From contig DCMK01000060.1 in NCBI GenBank assembly GCA_002321395.1, positions 1 through 22,613 on the forward strand: 22,613 bases of DNA. Direction: 5' to 3'. A model generated the notes under the pieces. The model was not told where the DNA came from. It searched no databases and saw nothing but the letters and a program-made list of their open reading frames with translations. The position numbers were made by a program, and so were the translations under genes. The stretch comes from Caryophanales bacterium UBA1624. GTDB lineage: Bacteria; Bacillota_I; Bacilli_A; RFN20; CAG-826. Below, in pieces: positions 1 through 7,291 of the stretch (position 1 is the first letter of the stretch; each line of letters opens with the position of its first letter).

Positions 1-1710
1 TTCCACGTTGGTGTAGGTGATTCTCTTGGTCTCATCGTCGACCGTCCAATTGAAGACGTAGGTGTTCTTCACGGAGGTGAGGGAGACCGTGCCGGTGCTG
101 GCGTCGGTGAAGGTCAGCTCGACTTTAGGATAGCTTCCGCCGGCGTAGGTCTTCCCAATCATTTTGCTAGCCAATCCAGAGGCGACGGCTTCTTCCGCTT
201 TGATCTTCACCGTGATCTGATCGGTCAGGGCCGTATTGCCGTTGGCGGTGACTTTGACGGTGACGCTTTGCTCTTTGCTTAGTTTCTTAGCGGTAAGGAT
301 GAATTTGGAATTGTCAGTATCTAAATCAAGGGTGGCGTAGTCGGCCATCTTGGGATCGGTGAATTCCGCCTTAAAGGTCTTGTCTTTGACGGTGGCTGGT
401 TGGATATTGACCTTGTATTCCGCACGCTGGCCAGGATCCAACTCGGTTAGAGCGCCGGAGTAGATCTCGATGCTGGTGGGGGGCACCTCGGTGACCGTGA
501 TATCAATAGAAGCGGTTTTGCCTAGCGAGGACGTAACAGTAAGCTTGGTGGTTCCGACCGCTAGAGCAGTTAGGGTATATGCGTTTCCAGTTTTGGAAGC
601 GGATATGATGCCGGTAGGATTCAAGCCATCGTCTTCGATTGAGAAAGCATCAGGCAGATAGATGGCCGGAGCGGTTACCCGAACCTCGAGGGGGATGGAT
701 TCTCCTACATAAAGATACTTTCCCTCATGAAGGTGATCGGTGAGGATTGTGAAGCTCTGAACGCGATACTTCGATTCATCGATCAGATTCTCATCCGTCT
801 CTTTTCTTGCTTCGTAGGTCAACGAGGAATCTAGGGTCAGAGATTCGCTGAGCTGTTGAGCGTCGTCCTTTAATTGATGGGCGTCGAAATCATATCCGTT
901 TTTATCGTAGGCCTTGGAGTCGATATGGGCGGAGAGCAGTCTGCCGCCATGGAACTTCAAAGACATGACGCTGTCGTAGAATCGATCCGCTGTCTTTTTC
1001 TCTACCTTCTTGGATACCGTGTAGATTTGGTCCGCTTCGCTGAAGGAGAGCGAACCGTTCGAGAAGTAGAAATCGGTCAGGTAATTTAAAACGAGATTCG
1101 ATATGGTCGACACATCGTTGTATGTGAATGAGGAGAAATATCCCTCGAATCTTTCTTCGTCGGTATTCTCGTCTTTGGTGAGGATCACCTCTTTATCGAT
1201 GGAATCCTTCGTCAGAGTAATTCGCTCTACATCGTTACCGGTCTTCTGATACTGGATCTTCTCTTCGCTGGCATCATCGATTATCAGGGCTTTGTCCGAT
1301 GAATAGATGGTGTAGCTGAGGGAAGTTGCAAACCCGTTTTTTACACTCCGGAACGTTCCTGAATCATTGCCGACAATCTCTTGAGCCGCGCTCTCCTTGA
1401 GCGCGCTTATCAGATCGCTTTCCACCGGGCCCGATGATGCTGAAGCGGAATCGGGAGAAGAGGAAAAGGAGCTAGAATCGGTAGCGGAAGATGAGTCGGG
1501 CGCCGCCGAAGACGAAGTCGGGGAATGGCTTGTGCTTTCCGCTAAAGAGGAGGAATCGGCGCTTGATGAAGACGCTGTTGAGTCGTCAGCGCTGGCGGCG
1601 ACGGTCGATGAACTATTTTCTGCCGAGCTAGAGGATGGGGGAGTTGGGCTCGTTTCGCAGGCCGCAAGCAGGGTCAGCAGAAGGCCGAGGGACAAAATTT
1701 TGTTTTTCAT
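1..1710 (-). CDS. Surface lipoprotein with bacterial Ig-like domains (3' end beyond window)
   Basis: The minus-strand frame is open from the ATG at 1710 to base 1, giving 570 residues with the C-terminus outside the window. Residues 1-18 form a lipoprotein signal peptide: Lys-rich start, Leu-rich core, lipobox LLAAC with the lipidated Cys at 18. A Ser/Ala/Asp-rich linker (about 19-103) would span the cell envelope. Residues about 104-310 are a mixed domain I do not recognise. Residues about 316-409 resemble the Big_2 Ig-like fold (core YVGESIPLEV, then AVGTTKLTVTSS). A second Ig-like repeat covers about 411-504, and another beta-rich domain begins near 511. The SD is AGGAAAGGA just upstream of the ATG. 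Such proteins are anchored outside the membrane and often bind carbohydrate or host surfaces, but no ligand can be read here. The lipoprotein call is firm; the Ig fold is inferred from pattern. Confidence 0.85.
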   Translation of the reverse strand, partial: MKNKILSLGLLLTLLAACETSPTPPSSSSAENSSSTVAASADDSTASSSSADSSSLAESTSHSPTSSSAAPDSSSATDSSSFSSSPDSASASSGPVESDLISALKESAAQEIVGNDSGTFRSVKNGFATSLSYTIYSSDKALIIDDASEEKIQYQKTGNDVERITLTKDSIDKEVILTKDENTDEERFEGYFSSFTYNDVSTISNLVLNYLTDFYFSNGSLSFSEADQIYTVSKKVEKKTADRFYDSVMSLKFHGGRLLSAHIDSKAYDKNGYDFDAHQLKDDAQQLSESLTLDSSLTYEARKETDENLIDESKYRVQSFTILTDHLHEGKYLYVGESIPLEVRVTAPAIYLPDAFSIEDDGLNPTGIISASKTGNAYTLTALAVGTTKLTVTSSLGKTASIDITVTEVPPTSIEIYSGALTELDPGQRAEYKVNIQPATVKDKTFKAEFTDPKMADYATLDLDTDNSKFILTAKKLSKEQSVTVKVTANGNTALTDQITVKIKAEEAVASGLASKMIGKTYAGGSYPKVELTFTDASTGTVSLTSVKNTYVFNWTVDDETKRITYTNVE

Positions 1711-1731
1711 AGCATTCCTTTCCTAAAATTT

Positions 1732-1737
1732 ATTATA
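1732..1737 (-). promoter_or_regulatory. -10 box of the Ig-like lipoprotein gene
   Basis: Read on the minus strand this is a perfect TATAAT. A start site 7 bases downstream (about 1725) gives a 15-base leader that contains the SD. The -35 is weak: TTGTTC lies 19 bases upstream. Confidence 0.45.
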
Positions 1738-1827
1738 GGTCCAAAAAACATATACGGAACAATGCGACTGCATAATTGCCAAGTGTCTTAAATGCAGTTT
1801 TCTTTCGCGCTTCTATTTTTTGACCAA

Positions 1828-1854
1828 TGCATTCATCCAAATTATTTGAATGCA
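1828..1854. repeat. 8-bp perfect inverted repeat in AT-rich intergenic DNA
   Basis: TGCATTCA (1828-1835) and TGAATGCA (1847-1854) are exact inverse complements separated by 11 bases. The TGCA/AATGC word recurs nearby (around 1762, 1769, 1791). The repeat lies just downstream of a TTGACC at 1820-1825 and overlaps any -10 that box would use, so it may be an operator. It has no T-run, so it is not a standard terminator. Confidence 0.4.
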
Positions 1855-1901
1855 ACTTCTATTAGAACACATGTTTCAAAATAAAAAAGATAGCATTGTC
1901 A

Positions 1902-1930
1902 TTTGCGTCTTTTTATTTAAAAGACGCGAA
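1902..1930 (+). other. 12-bp hairpin at the left border of the structured RNA region
   Basis: GCGTCTTTT (1905-1913) pairs perfectly with AAAAGACGC (1919-1927) around a 5-base loop. The stem extends outward by one G-T wobble and two A-T pairs. No T-run follows on either strand, so it does not look like a terminator. It could be the 5' helix of the RNA at 1946-2620 or a regulatory palindrome. Confidence 0.45.
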
Positions 1931-2640
1931 ACAAAATCGGTCGCCGATCCTTTCCTCCATGTCCCATTGGCGATTGCGCCAACGCGGCCTAAAAGGATCA
2001 TGGGGCGATGACGTAGAAGCAGCCCTCACGGGGCTGATGCGAAAGGGCGTCGTGGTCGTCGAACCAAAAAGAGCACGCGGCGAAAGGGAGTGGCCAAGAA
2101 AAGGGGTCCGCTTCTGCAAATTCCGCTCTAGATGCGGGCATCCGAGCGTTATTCAGGCGAGGAAGGCCGCGGGCATCGGCCCTTTCCTGAGATACCACCC
2201 ATGTTCCCATCGCCAGGCTGCAGATCGCGGAACGCGAGGATAAGACTCAGCCTCGGACTCATCATAGGCGGCGAATGCGCCGGGATAAGGAGAGTTCGGA
2301 AACAATAGCAGGTGCAGAAAAGCGAGGGGAAGGCTATTCCGAAAGCCTCCGCGGCTTCCCCGGGCCGAAGAAAAGCGCCTGGACAGAAAAGGCTGCAATC
2401 AAATAGACCGTGGCCCCATACGCTTACTGAAGGAGTTCAACGATCCCCTTCTCCCATGCGATATCGCGATGACGCGCCTCTCAGAAGGGGCATAAGGCAT
2501 TTCAGCGAAGGGAGGGCGATATGCCTCCGCCTTGGCTACCCGGCTCCTAAAAACGACGTGAGGAGAAACGCCCGAAGAAGCTCGGTGTTCGACATCCCAA
2601 ACACTCCTTTAGAGCTTTCCAAAAACCATTTCTTGATTGT
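1902..2640 (+). ncRNA. Candidate large structured (ornate) non-coding RNA
   Basis: No open frame here has protein-like composition, yet the stretch is GC-rich and full of local helices. Those I could pair by eye are 1946-1953/1992-1999 (8 bp), 1967-1972/1977-1982, 2020-2025/2031-2036, 2160-2169/2177-2188 (10 bp with a 2-base bulge), 2215-2220/2248-2253 enclosing CGCG-GAA-CGCG, 2269-2273/2278-2282, 2326-2332/2355-2361 (7 bp), 2445-2452/2483-2490 (8 bp), 2511-2517/2523-2528, 2544-2548/2561-2565 and 2578-2589/2600-2617. Purine-rich joins and loops (GAAA, CAGAAAAGG) lie on the plus strand, which sets the likely direction. The length of about 700 bases and the hairpin density recall the large ornate classes (ROOL, GOLLD, OLE), but I cannot assign one. 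A weak promoter TTGACC-17-TATTTG lies at 1820-1848. Exact ends are unknown. Confidence 0.5.
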
Positions 2641-2684
2641 TGGCTAGTGCAGCAAACACCCGCGGATGTTGATAATTCATTTGT

Positions 2685-2711
2685 TTGACGCCAACCCCCC
2701 CTGACTAAAAT
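2685..2711 (+). promoter_or_regulatory. Possible promoter of the SHOCT membrane protein gene
   Basis: TTGACG (2685-2690) and TAAAAT (2706-2711) are separated by 15 bases, a little short for sigma-A spacing. The start site would fall near 2718, giving a leader of about 23 bases that contains the SD. Confidence 0.35.
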
Positions 2712-2740
2712 TTAATTGTTAAAGAAAGGAGAATATAAAA

Positions 2741-3241
2741 ATGAAAGTCTTTAACGTTATCCGAAAGATTGTTTTGGTCTTGTCCTTCGTTTTTGCCGGA
2801 GTCGCTTTTGTGCTGGGCGCGATCACCTTGGACCAGGCGGCTGTTGCTTTCAGCACCGCCTTGCTTGGCTTCATCCTCATTGGTTTTGTCGGCTTTTTTC
2901 TTATTTGCAGCAAAAACCAAATCGCGAATCGCCTCGGATTAGGAATCTCCACCGGTTTTATGGTGGTTCTTTTATACCTTTCCATTAGCGCGCTTGAAGC
3001 CAGCAGTTCGGCTATCCTGGGTCTTGTGGCCGTCATTCTCTACGCGCTGTATTTCCTCGTCACCCTGATTGGCTATCTGGCGATGGGCGACAAAGGCGAC
3101 AACGATCCCGACAATGATCCCCGCGTCAAAAAGCTCCTTGGCTGGAAGAATCTCCAGGAGAAAGGGATCATAACCTTGGAAGAGTTCGAAGAAAAACGTC
3201 AAGAGATCCTTGGAATCAAAAAAGCCGCAAATAAAAAATAA
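2741..3241 (+). CDS. Small membrane protein with C-terminal SHOCT motif
   Basis: The product is a 166-residue protein with four predicted membrane helices (about 9-29, 38-56, 70-85 and 91-115), a charged DKGDNDPDNDP linker (117-127) and a short C-terminal segment (129-158, containing LQEKGIITLEEFEEKR). That segment matches the SHOCT pattern, a small domain often found at the ends of bacterial membrane proteins and thought to mediate oligomerisation. The start is supported by an AAGGAG sequence 9 bases upstream, and a strong terminator follows the stop. The gene stands alone and directly follows the candidate large RNA. OLE RNAs also sit beside small multi-helix membrane proteins that bind them, but no sequence relation is claimed. 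Function unknown. Confidence 0.8.
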   Translation: MKVFNVIRKIVLVLSFVFAGVAFVLGAITLDQAAVAFSTALLGFILIGFVGFFLICSKNQIANRLGLGISTGFMVVLLYLSISALEASSSAILGLVAVILYALYFLVTLIGYLAMGDKGDNDPDNDPRVKKLLGWKNLQEKGIITLEEFEEKRQEILGIKKAANKK

Positions 3242-3263
3242 CGACCGGGGATTCGCGTTTTTG

Positions 3264-3291
3264 AAAGGGCCGCCTAGCGCGGCCCTTTTTT
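3264..3291 (+). terminator. Intrinsic terminator of the SHOCT gene
   Basis: A 10-bp perfect stem (AAAGGGCCGC with GCGGCCCTTT, 5-base loop) is followed by six Ts. Confidence 0.9.
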
Positions 3292-3349
3292 CTCGTCCAA
3301 AGGAAGGCTTCCCAGTTCTAAGCCGCCGCGCTTCGGGCTTTTTGCAATC

Positions 3350-4771
3350 TCAACCAGCTTTTTGAGCGCGCTGGCCCAATTGAGGCAATACCTTTTTGAA
3401 AATGATGCTCAAGGAGGCGAGATCGGCGATGTCGGCCAAAAACCAAGAAAAAGGATAGACGCTATAGAGCCAGAAGACCGTTTTGAAGTAATCCACCCGC
3501 AAAATCACCGTCTCAATCATGACGATGCGGAAGATGCAGCAGGTGGCCATGGTGATCCACATCGGCGTGGTGGAGTGGCGGACCCCACGCATGGAGGAGG
3601 AGCAGACGTCCATGATGCCGTCTAGGGTGTAGGTGAAACCGACAATCATGAGCCTCTCCCAGCCGGCCTGCAGGGAAACCGCGTTGTCGGAATCGACGAA
3701 TAGGGAAAGCAGGGCGTCGTGGGCGAGCAAAATCAGCATGGAATAGCAGAAATTGAAGATAAGGTTCCAAACTTGGGAATACCAGAATGCCTTGAGGATG
3801 TTCCCGCGGTTCTTCGCCCCGTAGTTTTGGGCGGTCACGGCAAGGCAGGCCGCGGAGATGGCCTCAACGAAGGCGTAGCAGTAGTTGTTGATGGAGTTCG
3901 CGGCGATGGCCCCATCCTCGACGTCGACCGAGTTCGGCATATCCTTGGCAATCGTATAAAGGGCGCTTTGGATGAAGGTGTTGGGCAAGGCGAAGAAGAA
4001 CCCTTGCATCCCGGCGGGAAGCCCAAGCTTGACGATTTCGACCAAGCTTTCCCTGTCGATCCTCATTTGCTTGAAGCTGCAGTGGAGGTAGCCGGAATTC
4101 TTCAGGAAAAGAGGAAGGACGACGAGCAACGCGGAAACGCCTTCGGAGATGACGGTCGCCCATGCTACGCCAGCCACGTCGAGGCGGGCGAAATACACGA
4201 AGACGAAATCGAACAAAACATTCAATAAGCCGGCCAAAAGCAAGGAAACGAAGGGAGTTGCGCTGTTTCCTACGGCGCGGTGGATCTGAGCGCCGTAGTT
4301 ATAGATCATCAGCAAGGGCAGGCCAACGAAATAAATCTGCATGTAAAGGGTCGCGCTGTCCAAATAGGCTTCTTCGGTTTTGATCAAAAGAAGCAAAGAA
4401 CGGGCGGAGAAGAACCCAGCCAGCCCAATCACAATTCCCGTGATAAGGGAAAAAATGAGGGAGGTATGCATGACTTTTTGGGCGTGTTCTCTATTGCCGG
4501 CGCCTTTTGCGTTCCCGATGGCGACGTTTGCGCCCAACGAAAGCGAAGTGAAAACGACGACGATCAAATTGATGAGCGCCCCGTTGGCGGATATGGCCCC
4601 GGCGGAAGATTGCCCGCCGCCCCAGAAGTGGACGGAAATCAAGTCGACGGTTGTATAAAGAAGCTGCAAGACGGAAGTGAAGGCCATCGGCAGGGCAAAG
4701 ACCCCGATTTTAAGGAAGAGGTTCCCGGTGGTCAGGTCCATTTCCTTGATTGACTTCAATGGATTTTTCAT
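3350..4771 (-). CDS. MATE family multidrug/metabolite exporter
   Basis: The protein has 473 residues and about 12 hydrophobic helices arranged as two six-helix halves, the normal size for MATE transporters. These swap H+ or Na+ for organic cations or other small molecules across the cytoplasmic membrane. Recognisable MATE features are the N-terminal MDLTTGN start of the first repeat (residue 11 on), the GALINLIV segment after helix 2, the N-x-x-D-F pattern of LLNVLFDFVFVY, and the matching second-half segment with AVTAQNYGAKN. The ATG at 4771 has an AGGGGA SD; the in-frame ATG at residue 11 has none at workable spacing. The gene has its own promoter 28 bases upstream and follows the TrmH-like gene by 63 bases. 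The substrate cannot be inferred. Confidence 0.9.
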   Translation of the reverse strand: MKNPLKSIKEMDLTTGNLFLKIGVFALPMAFTSVLQLLYTTVDLISVHFWGGGQSSAGAISANGALINLIVVVFTSLSLGANVAIGNAKGAGNREHAQKVMHTSLIFSLITGIVIGLAGFFSARSLLLLIKTEEAYLDSATLYMQIYFVGLPLLMIYNYGAQIHRAVGNSATPFVSLLLAGLLNVLFDFVFVYFARLDVAGVAWATVISEGVSALLVVLPLFLKNSGYLHCSFKQMRIDRESLVEIVKLGLPAGMQGFFFALPNTFIQSALYTIAKDMPNSVDVEDGAIAANSINNYCYAFVEAISAACLAVTAQNYGAKNRGNILKAFWYSQVWNLIFNFCYSMLILLAHDALLSLFVDSDNAVSLQAGWERLMIVGFTYTLDGIMDVCSSSMRGVRHSTTPMWITMATCCIFRIVMIETVILRVDYFKTVFWLYSVYPFSWFLADIADLASLSIIFKKVLPQLGQRAQKAG

Positions 4772-4798
4772 TAAAAATTCCCCTTTTTGGGACGCGAT

Positions 4799-4827
4799 AT
4801 GATAGAACCCGAAATGCCTTCTTTCAA
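4799..4827 (-). promoter_or_regulatory. Promoter of the MATE gene
   Basis: On the minus strand, TTGAAA (4822-4827), a 17-base spacer and TATCAT (4799-4804) form a near-consensus sigma-A promoter. The start site near 4792 gives a leader of about 21 bases with the SD. Confidence 0.6.
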
Positions 4828-4834
4828 GGTTTTC

Positions 4835-5542
4835 TTAGCGGCAAAATTCATAAAGCCCGATGGAAACCGCATTGTCCAGGTTCAAAGAATCCAAAGCCGG
4901 GTTTTGGGGGATCAGCAAAGGCTCGCCAACGCGGAGAAAACAGGCATCAAGACCCGTCGCCTCATTTCCAAATACCAACGACCAAGGGCCGGTTTTGTCC
5001 GCCGCCTTCAAGAGCTTGTCCGCTTGGAGCATGAAAGGGTGCAAACGATGCTCGGGGAAGCGGGCTTGATAGGAAGGAAAATCGGGGAAGAATTCGATTC
5101 GAAGGTGAAATAAGGCCCCCATGGATGCGCGAACGGTTTTAGGATCGAATGGATCCGCGCAAGGAGTGATCAAGGCGATGTCCTGCTGATAAAAGCCAAA
5201 GCAGGAACGGAGGATCGTTCCCAAGTTGCCTTGGTTGGACGGATTGACCAAAACAATGTGGTTTTTCCCTCCATCAAGGCAAGAGGAGAACTTCTCAAAC
5301 TCCCCAAGAACCATGCAATTGTCCTTCCCGGAGACCTCTTTGAAGATTTTCTCGTTGTTGAAAATGACGGGGACGCTGCTTTTCTTTGCAAGGGAAACGA
5401 CTTTGTCGTAAGTTTGATCTTTCTTTTGCTTTGGGGAGATATAAACCTTCCTCATTTGCTTGGGGGCAAAGGAAAGGGCTTCGATGGTCAAAGTCGTTCC
5501 AATGCAATAAGTCGTTTCGCTTTCTTTTCGGTATTTGTACAT
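4835..5542 (-). CDS. TrmH/SpoU-family RNA 2'-O-methyltransferase
   Basis: The product is a 235-residue protein with the three SPOUT motifs in order: motif 1 NPSNQGNLGTILRS (100-113), motif 2 VFGNEATGLD (190-199), and motif 3 IPQNPALDSLNLDNAVSIGL (211-230). These form the knotted S-adenosylmethionine site and include the catalytic Arg112. The family methylates ribose 2'-OH in tRNA or rRNA using SAM. The N-terminal 90 residues resemble a small substrate-binding region of the RlmB/TrmH group. I cannot tell the exact RNA target. The ATG at 5542 has no SD; a TAAAAT box ends 6 bases upstream, implying leaderless mRNA. The MATE gene lies downstream on the same strand but has its own promoter. Confidence 0.85.
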   Translation of the reverse strand: MYKYRKESETTYCIGTTLTIEALSFAPKQMRKVYISPKQKKDQTYDKVVSLAKKSSVPVIFNNEKIFKEVSGKDNCMVLGEFEKFSSCLDGGKNHIVLVNPSNQGNLGTILRSCFGFYQQDIALITPCADPFDPKTVRASMGALFHLRIEFFPDFPSYQARFPEHRLHPFMLQADKLLKAADKTGPWSLVFGNEATGLDACFLRVGEPLLIPQNPALDSLNLDNAVSIGLYEFCR

Positions 5543-5548
5543 GGCCCA

Positions 5549-5554
5549 ATTTTA
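5549..5554 (-). promoter_or_regulatory. -10 box placing the start site on the TrmH-like ATG
   Basis: TAAAAT on the minus strand is separated from the ATG by six bases (TGGGCC). Standard spacing puts +1 on the A of ATG. No clear -35 was found. Confidence 0.45.
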
Positions 5555-5588
5555 AATCAGAGGTTTGCCTGGGGAAAGGGAAGCGATT

Positions 5589-5617
5589 CCTCTTTATGAA
5601 GAGGTGGGAGGAACTCC
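5589..5617 (+). promoter_or_regulatory. Inverted repeat and SD-hiding hairpin before the 118-residue gene
   Basis: CCTCTT (5589-5594) and AAGAGG (5599-5604) form a perfect 6-bp inverted repeat with a TATG loop. Immediately after it, GGAG (5607-5610), part of the SD, can pair with CTCC (5614-5617). Together they could act as an operator and a translation gate. Confidence 0.4.
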
Positions 5618-5620
5618 TGC

Positions 5621-5977
5621 ATGAACGGAATCCGCTTAGGTAAAATCAGCAAAAGGGTCGAGAAAGCCTTATCGCTTTCCCTGACAAGCGAGGTTGGCGT
5701 TTACGCCTCGGGCGACTTTCTCGATTCCTTGGCAAAAACTTATCCCGACCATTATTTGAAAATCGTCGATGCCATCGGGAAGGAAATTCTGAAATCCCCG
5801 GATTTTGTCTCCTTTGAACAAAAGAAAGAAGAATTTCGTTTTCTTAAAATCTACTGCAAAAACGGCATATTTTCATTTTGGGAAATCCGTTTGAAACATC
5901 TAGGGAAACCGAAAAAATGGATGCTCGTCTCCTTTGGACGATACCAGGGGAAGGGGATCGATTTCGAAAGGGTTTAG
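5621..5977 (+). CDS. Small protein, possible barnase/EndoU/RelE-like (PBECR) nuclease fold
   Basis: The product is a 118-residue soluble basic protein. The pattern from residue about 25, VYASGDFLDSLAKTYPDHY followed by a helix, a KSPDFV segment and then beta strands FRFLKIYCK and WMLVSFGR, resembles the phage and toxin PBECR domains (barnase-EndoU-colicin-RelE-like nucleases). The usual His near the HP position reads TYPDHY here. This is a resemblance by eye, not a firm assignment. The ATG at 5621 follows GGGAGGA with good spacing. No antitoxin-like partner is adjacent: the gene is divergent from the TrmH-like gene and overlaps the end of the convergent Pr6Pr gene by 4 bases. If the fold is right, it could be an RNA-cleaving toxin or housekeeping RNase; otherwise it is a hypothetical protein. 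Confidence 0.65.
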   Translation: MNGIRLGKISKRVEKALSLSLTSEVGVYASGDFLDSLAKTYPDHYLKIVDAIGKEILKSPDFVSFEQKKEEFRFLKIYCKNGIFSFWEIRLKHLGKPKKWMLVSFGRYQGKGIDFERV

Positions 5978-6621
5978 TCCCTCCACTTACGGTATTTGAA
6001 GGAAAGGACGTTGTTCAAAAAGAAGATCAAAGTCGAGAAAAGCACCAAGGAGAAGAAGGCGATGGCTAACCCCGGCCAAAACCACGGCGATTCCGGATCT
6101 AAGAAAGCATAGGGATATAAGGAGTCGCCATAGAGCAGATTGCCAGGCCAAATGATGGCTCGGAAGAAAGAAAAGATGCCGTAGAAAATCGGGACGATTT
6201 GGGAGAAGAACGCCGAATAAAGGCGCACCGTCCCCTTCTCATCGAAAAGAAGCCAATCCAAAAAAGGAAGCGCAAACAAGAAGGAATGGAACACGATTTC
6301 GAAGGCAGTGAAGCTATTTTGGAGGATCGCCCCGACGAAATATCCAATCGCTCCTTCCAAGGCGAAGCAAACGATGGAAAGGGAAACGGGCATATATACC
6401 CCCGCGGGGATGCCTCGCAGCCCTCTGCGGAGGTCGATCCCGTTGAACAGAGTTTCAAAGAAGAGCAAAGCCGTGTAAAGCAAAGCGGCCAAAGGGGAGA
6501 AGTAGGAAAGCAAACGCCATGCGGGCGGATAATTCCGGAAATAGAAAAACAGCAACGCAATCATCGCCCCCAAGGAGCATAGCCGATAGAAGAAAGCGAG
6601 CAGCCGGTTCCGGAATACCAT
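5974..6621 (-). CDS. Pr6Pr (FAR-17a/AIG1-like) six-helix membrane protein
   Basis: The protein has about 215 residues and six hydrophobic helices. The second half carries the family's recognisable segments: a His before LPFLDWLLFDEKG, then an SQIVPIFYGIF helix, a LYPYAFLD loop and a last helix. This matches the Pr6Pr family, related to eukaryotic AIG1/ADTRP proteins that act as threonine hydrolases of lipid esters; the bacterial function is not established. Starting at the ATG at 6621 is a choice. A GTG at 6639 adds six residues but has neither SD nor -10. A TGGTAGACT extended -10 (6630-6638) sits 8 bases before the 6621 ATG, again suggesting an almost leaderless mRNA. The gene is divergent from the Nudix gene. 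Confidence 0.75.
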   Translation of the reverse strand: MVFRNRLLAFFYRLCSLGAMIALLFFYFRNYPPAWRLLSYFSPLAALLYTALLFFETLFNGIDLRRGLRGIPAGVYMPVSLSIVCFALEGAIGYFVGAILQNSFTAFEIVFHSFLFALPFLDWLLFDEKGTVRLYSAFFSQIVPIFYGIFSFFRAIIWPGNLLYGDSLYPYAFLDPESPWFWPGLAIAFFSLVLFSTLIFFLNNVLSFKYRKWRD

Positions 6622-6657
6622 ACCTTCATAGTCTACCACCCCATCGCCCCGGTAAGG

Positions 6658-6663
6658 TAGAAT
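6658..6663 (+). promoter_or_regulatory. -10 box of the Nudix gene
   Basis: TAGAAT ends 7 bases before the GTG start, so transcription should begin at or next to the start codon. No convincing -35 is seen. It lies only about 20 bases from the opposite-facing -10 of the Pr6Pr gene. Confidence 0.4.
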
Positions 6664-6670
6664 CCCAAAC

Positions 6671-7255
6671 GTGATTTACCTAAGCCTCCAAGACAAAGAA
6701 TTCCCCTATCGCGGGTTTGCGACCCTGCGTCTCACCGCGCGGGGGATCGTGCTCGACGAAAGGGGCAAGGTCGCCCTGCATCGCATCAAAAGGAACGATC
6801 TTTTCGGCGATCAGGAATACTTCGAAACGCCTGGAGGAGGCGTCGACGAAGGAGAAACCATCGAGCAGGCCCTGATGCGGGAATGCCGGGAAGAGCTTGG
6901 CGAAGAAGTCAAGATCCTTTGCCCCCTTGGCGTCGTGGACGATGCCTACAACGCGATTCGGAGGCGGAACCAAAACCATTACTTTCTTTGCCTTAAACGA
7001 AGCCAAGGAAAAGCCCATTTCGTCTCCGCGGGCGATGCTTTGATCCAAGAAACCCTCTTCCTTCCTTTGGACGAGGCGATCCAGAAGATGGCCTCCCAGC
7101 CGAATGAGCTTGTCTCGATGCTGGTGAAGCAACGCGAGCTCCCCGTTTTGGAAGAAGCCCGGAAGATCCTAAAGGAAAATCCAGGGCTGCCCAGCCAAAA
7201 GGGGAAACGGGAATCGCCTGCGGAAAACCTCCTCCTTCAAGCGAAAAAATCTTGA
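6671..7255 (+). CDS. Nudix hydrolase
   Basis: The product is a 194-residue protein with a clear Nudix box at residues 56-78: G-x5-E (56-62), seven residues, then RECREELGE (70-78). The Glu residues of REXXEE bind the catalytic metal in hydrolysis of nucleoside diphosphates linked to another group. A PGGG turn at 54-57 precedes the box, as usual. The last third (about 145-194) is a basic, less conserved tail. The substrate (oxidised nucleotide, ADP-sugar, capped RNA) cannot be read from the motif. The frame begins with GTG at 6671; the next Met is inside the box, so the GTG is needed. No SD is present. Its stop codon overlaps the -35 of the tRNA-His promoter. Confidence 0.88.
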   Translation: MIYLSLQDKEFPYRGFATLRLTARGIVLDERGKVALHRIKRNDLFGDQEYFETPGGGVDEGETIEQALMRECREELGEEVKILCPLGVVDDAYNAIRRRNQNHYFLCLKRSQGKAHFVSAGDALIQETLFLPLDEAIQKMASQPNELVSMLVKQRELPVLEEARKILKENPGLPSQKGKRESPAENLLLQAKKS

Positions 7256-7280
7256 TTCGGCCCCTTGGGGTGTCTATAGT
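7252..7280 (+). promoter_or_regulatory. Promoter of tRNA-His
   Basis: TTGATT (7252-7257), a 17-base spacer and TATAGT (7275-7280) put the start site near 7287, 5 bases before the tRNA. Confidence 0.65.
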
Positions 7281-7291
7281 ATCAAAGCCGT

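Noticed and set aside
1902..2640. RNase P RNA, tmRNA, SRP RNA or a self-splicing intron
   Set aside because: I could not find the conserved GGAAAGTCC core of RNase P, the tRNA-like ends of tmRNA, the GGAAGGAAGCAGC apex of SRP RNA, or a group II domain V; this was a by-eye check only.
1896..2647. Several 70-115 codon frames on both strands in the RNA region
   Set aside because: They overlap each other in conflicting frames, lack SDs, and have compositions rich in Arg/Pro/Ser without hydrophobic cores; helices in the same bases explain the sequence better.
3264..3349. A terminator for the MATE gene
   Set aside because: The hairpin at 3264-3288 has its T-run only on the plus strand, and the AAGCC/GGCTT pair near 3320-3340 has no T-run, so no minus-strand terminator is claimed.
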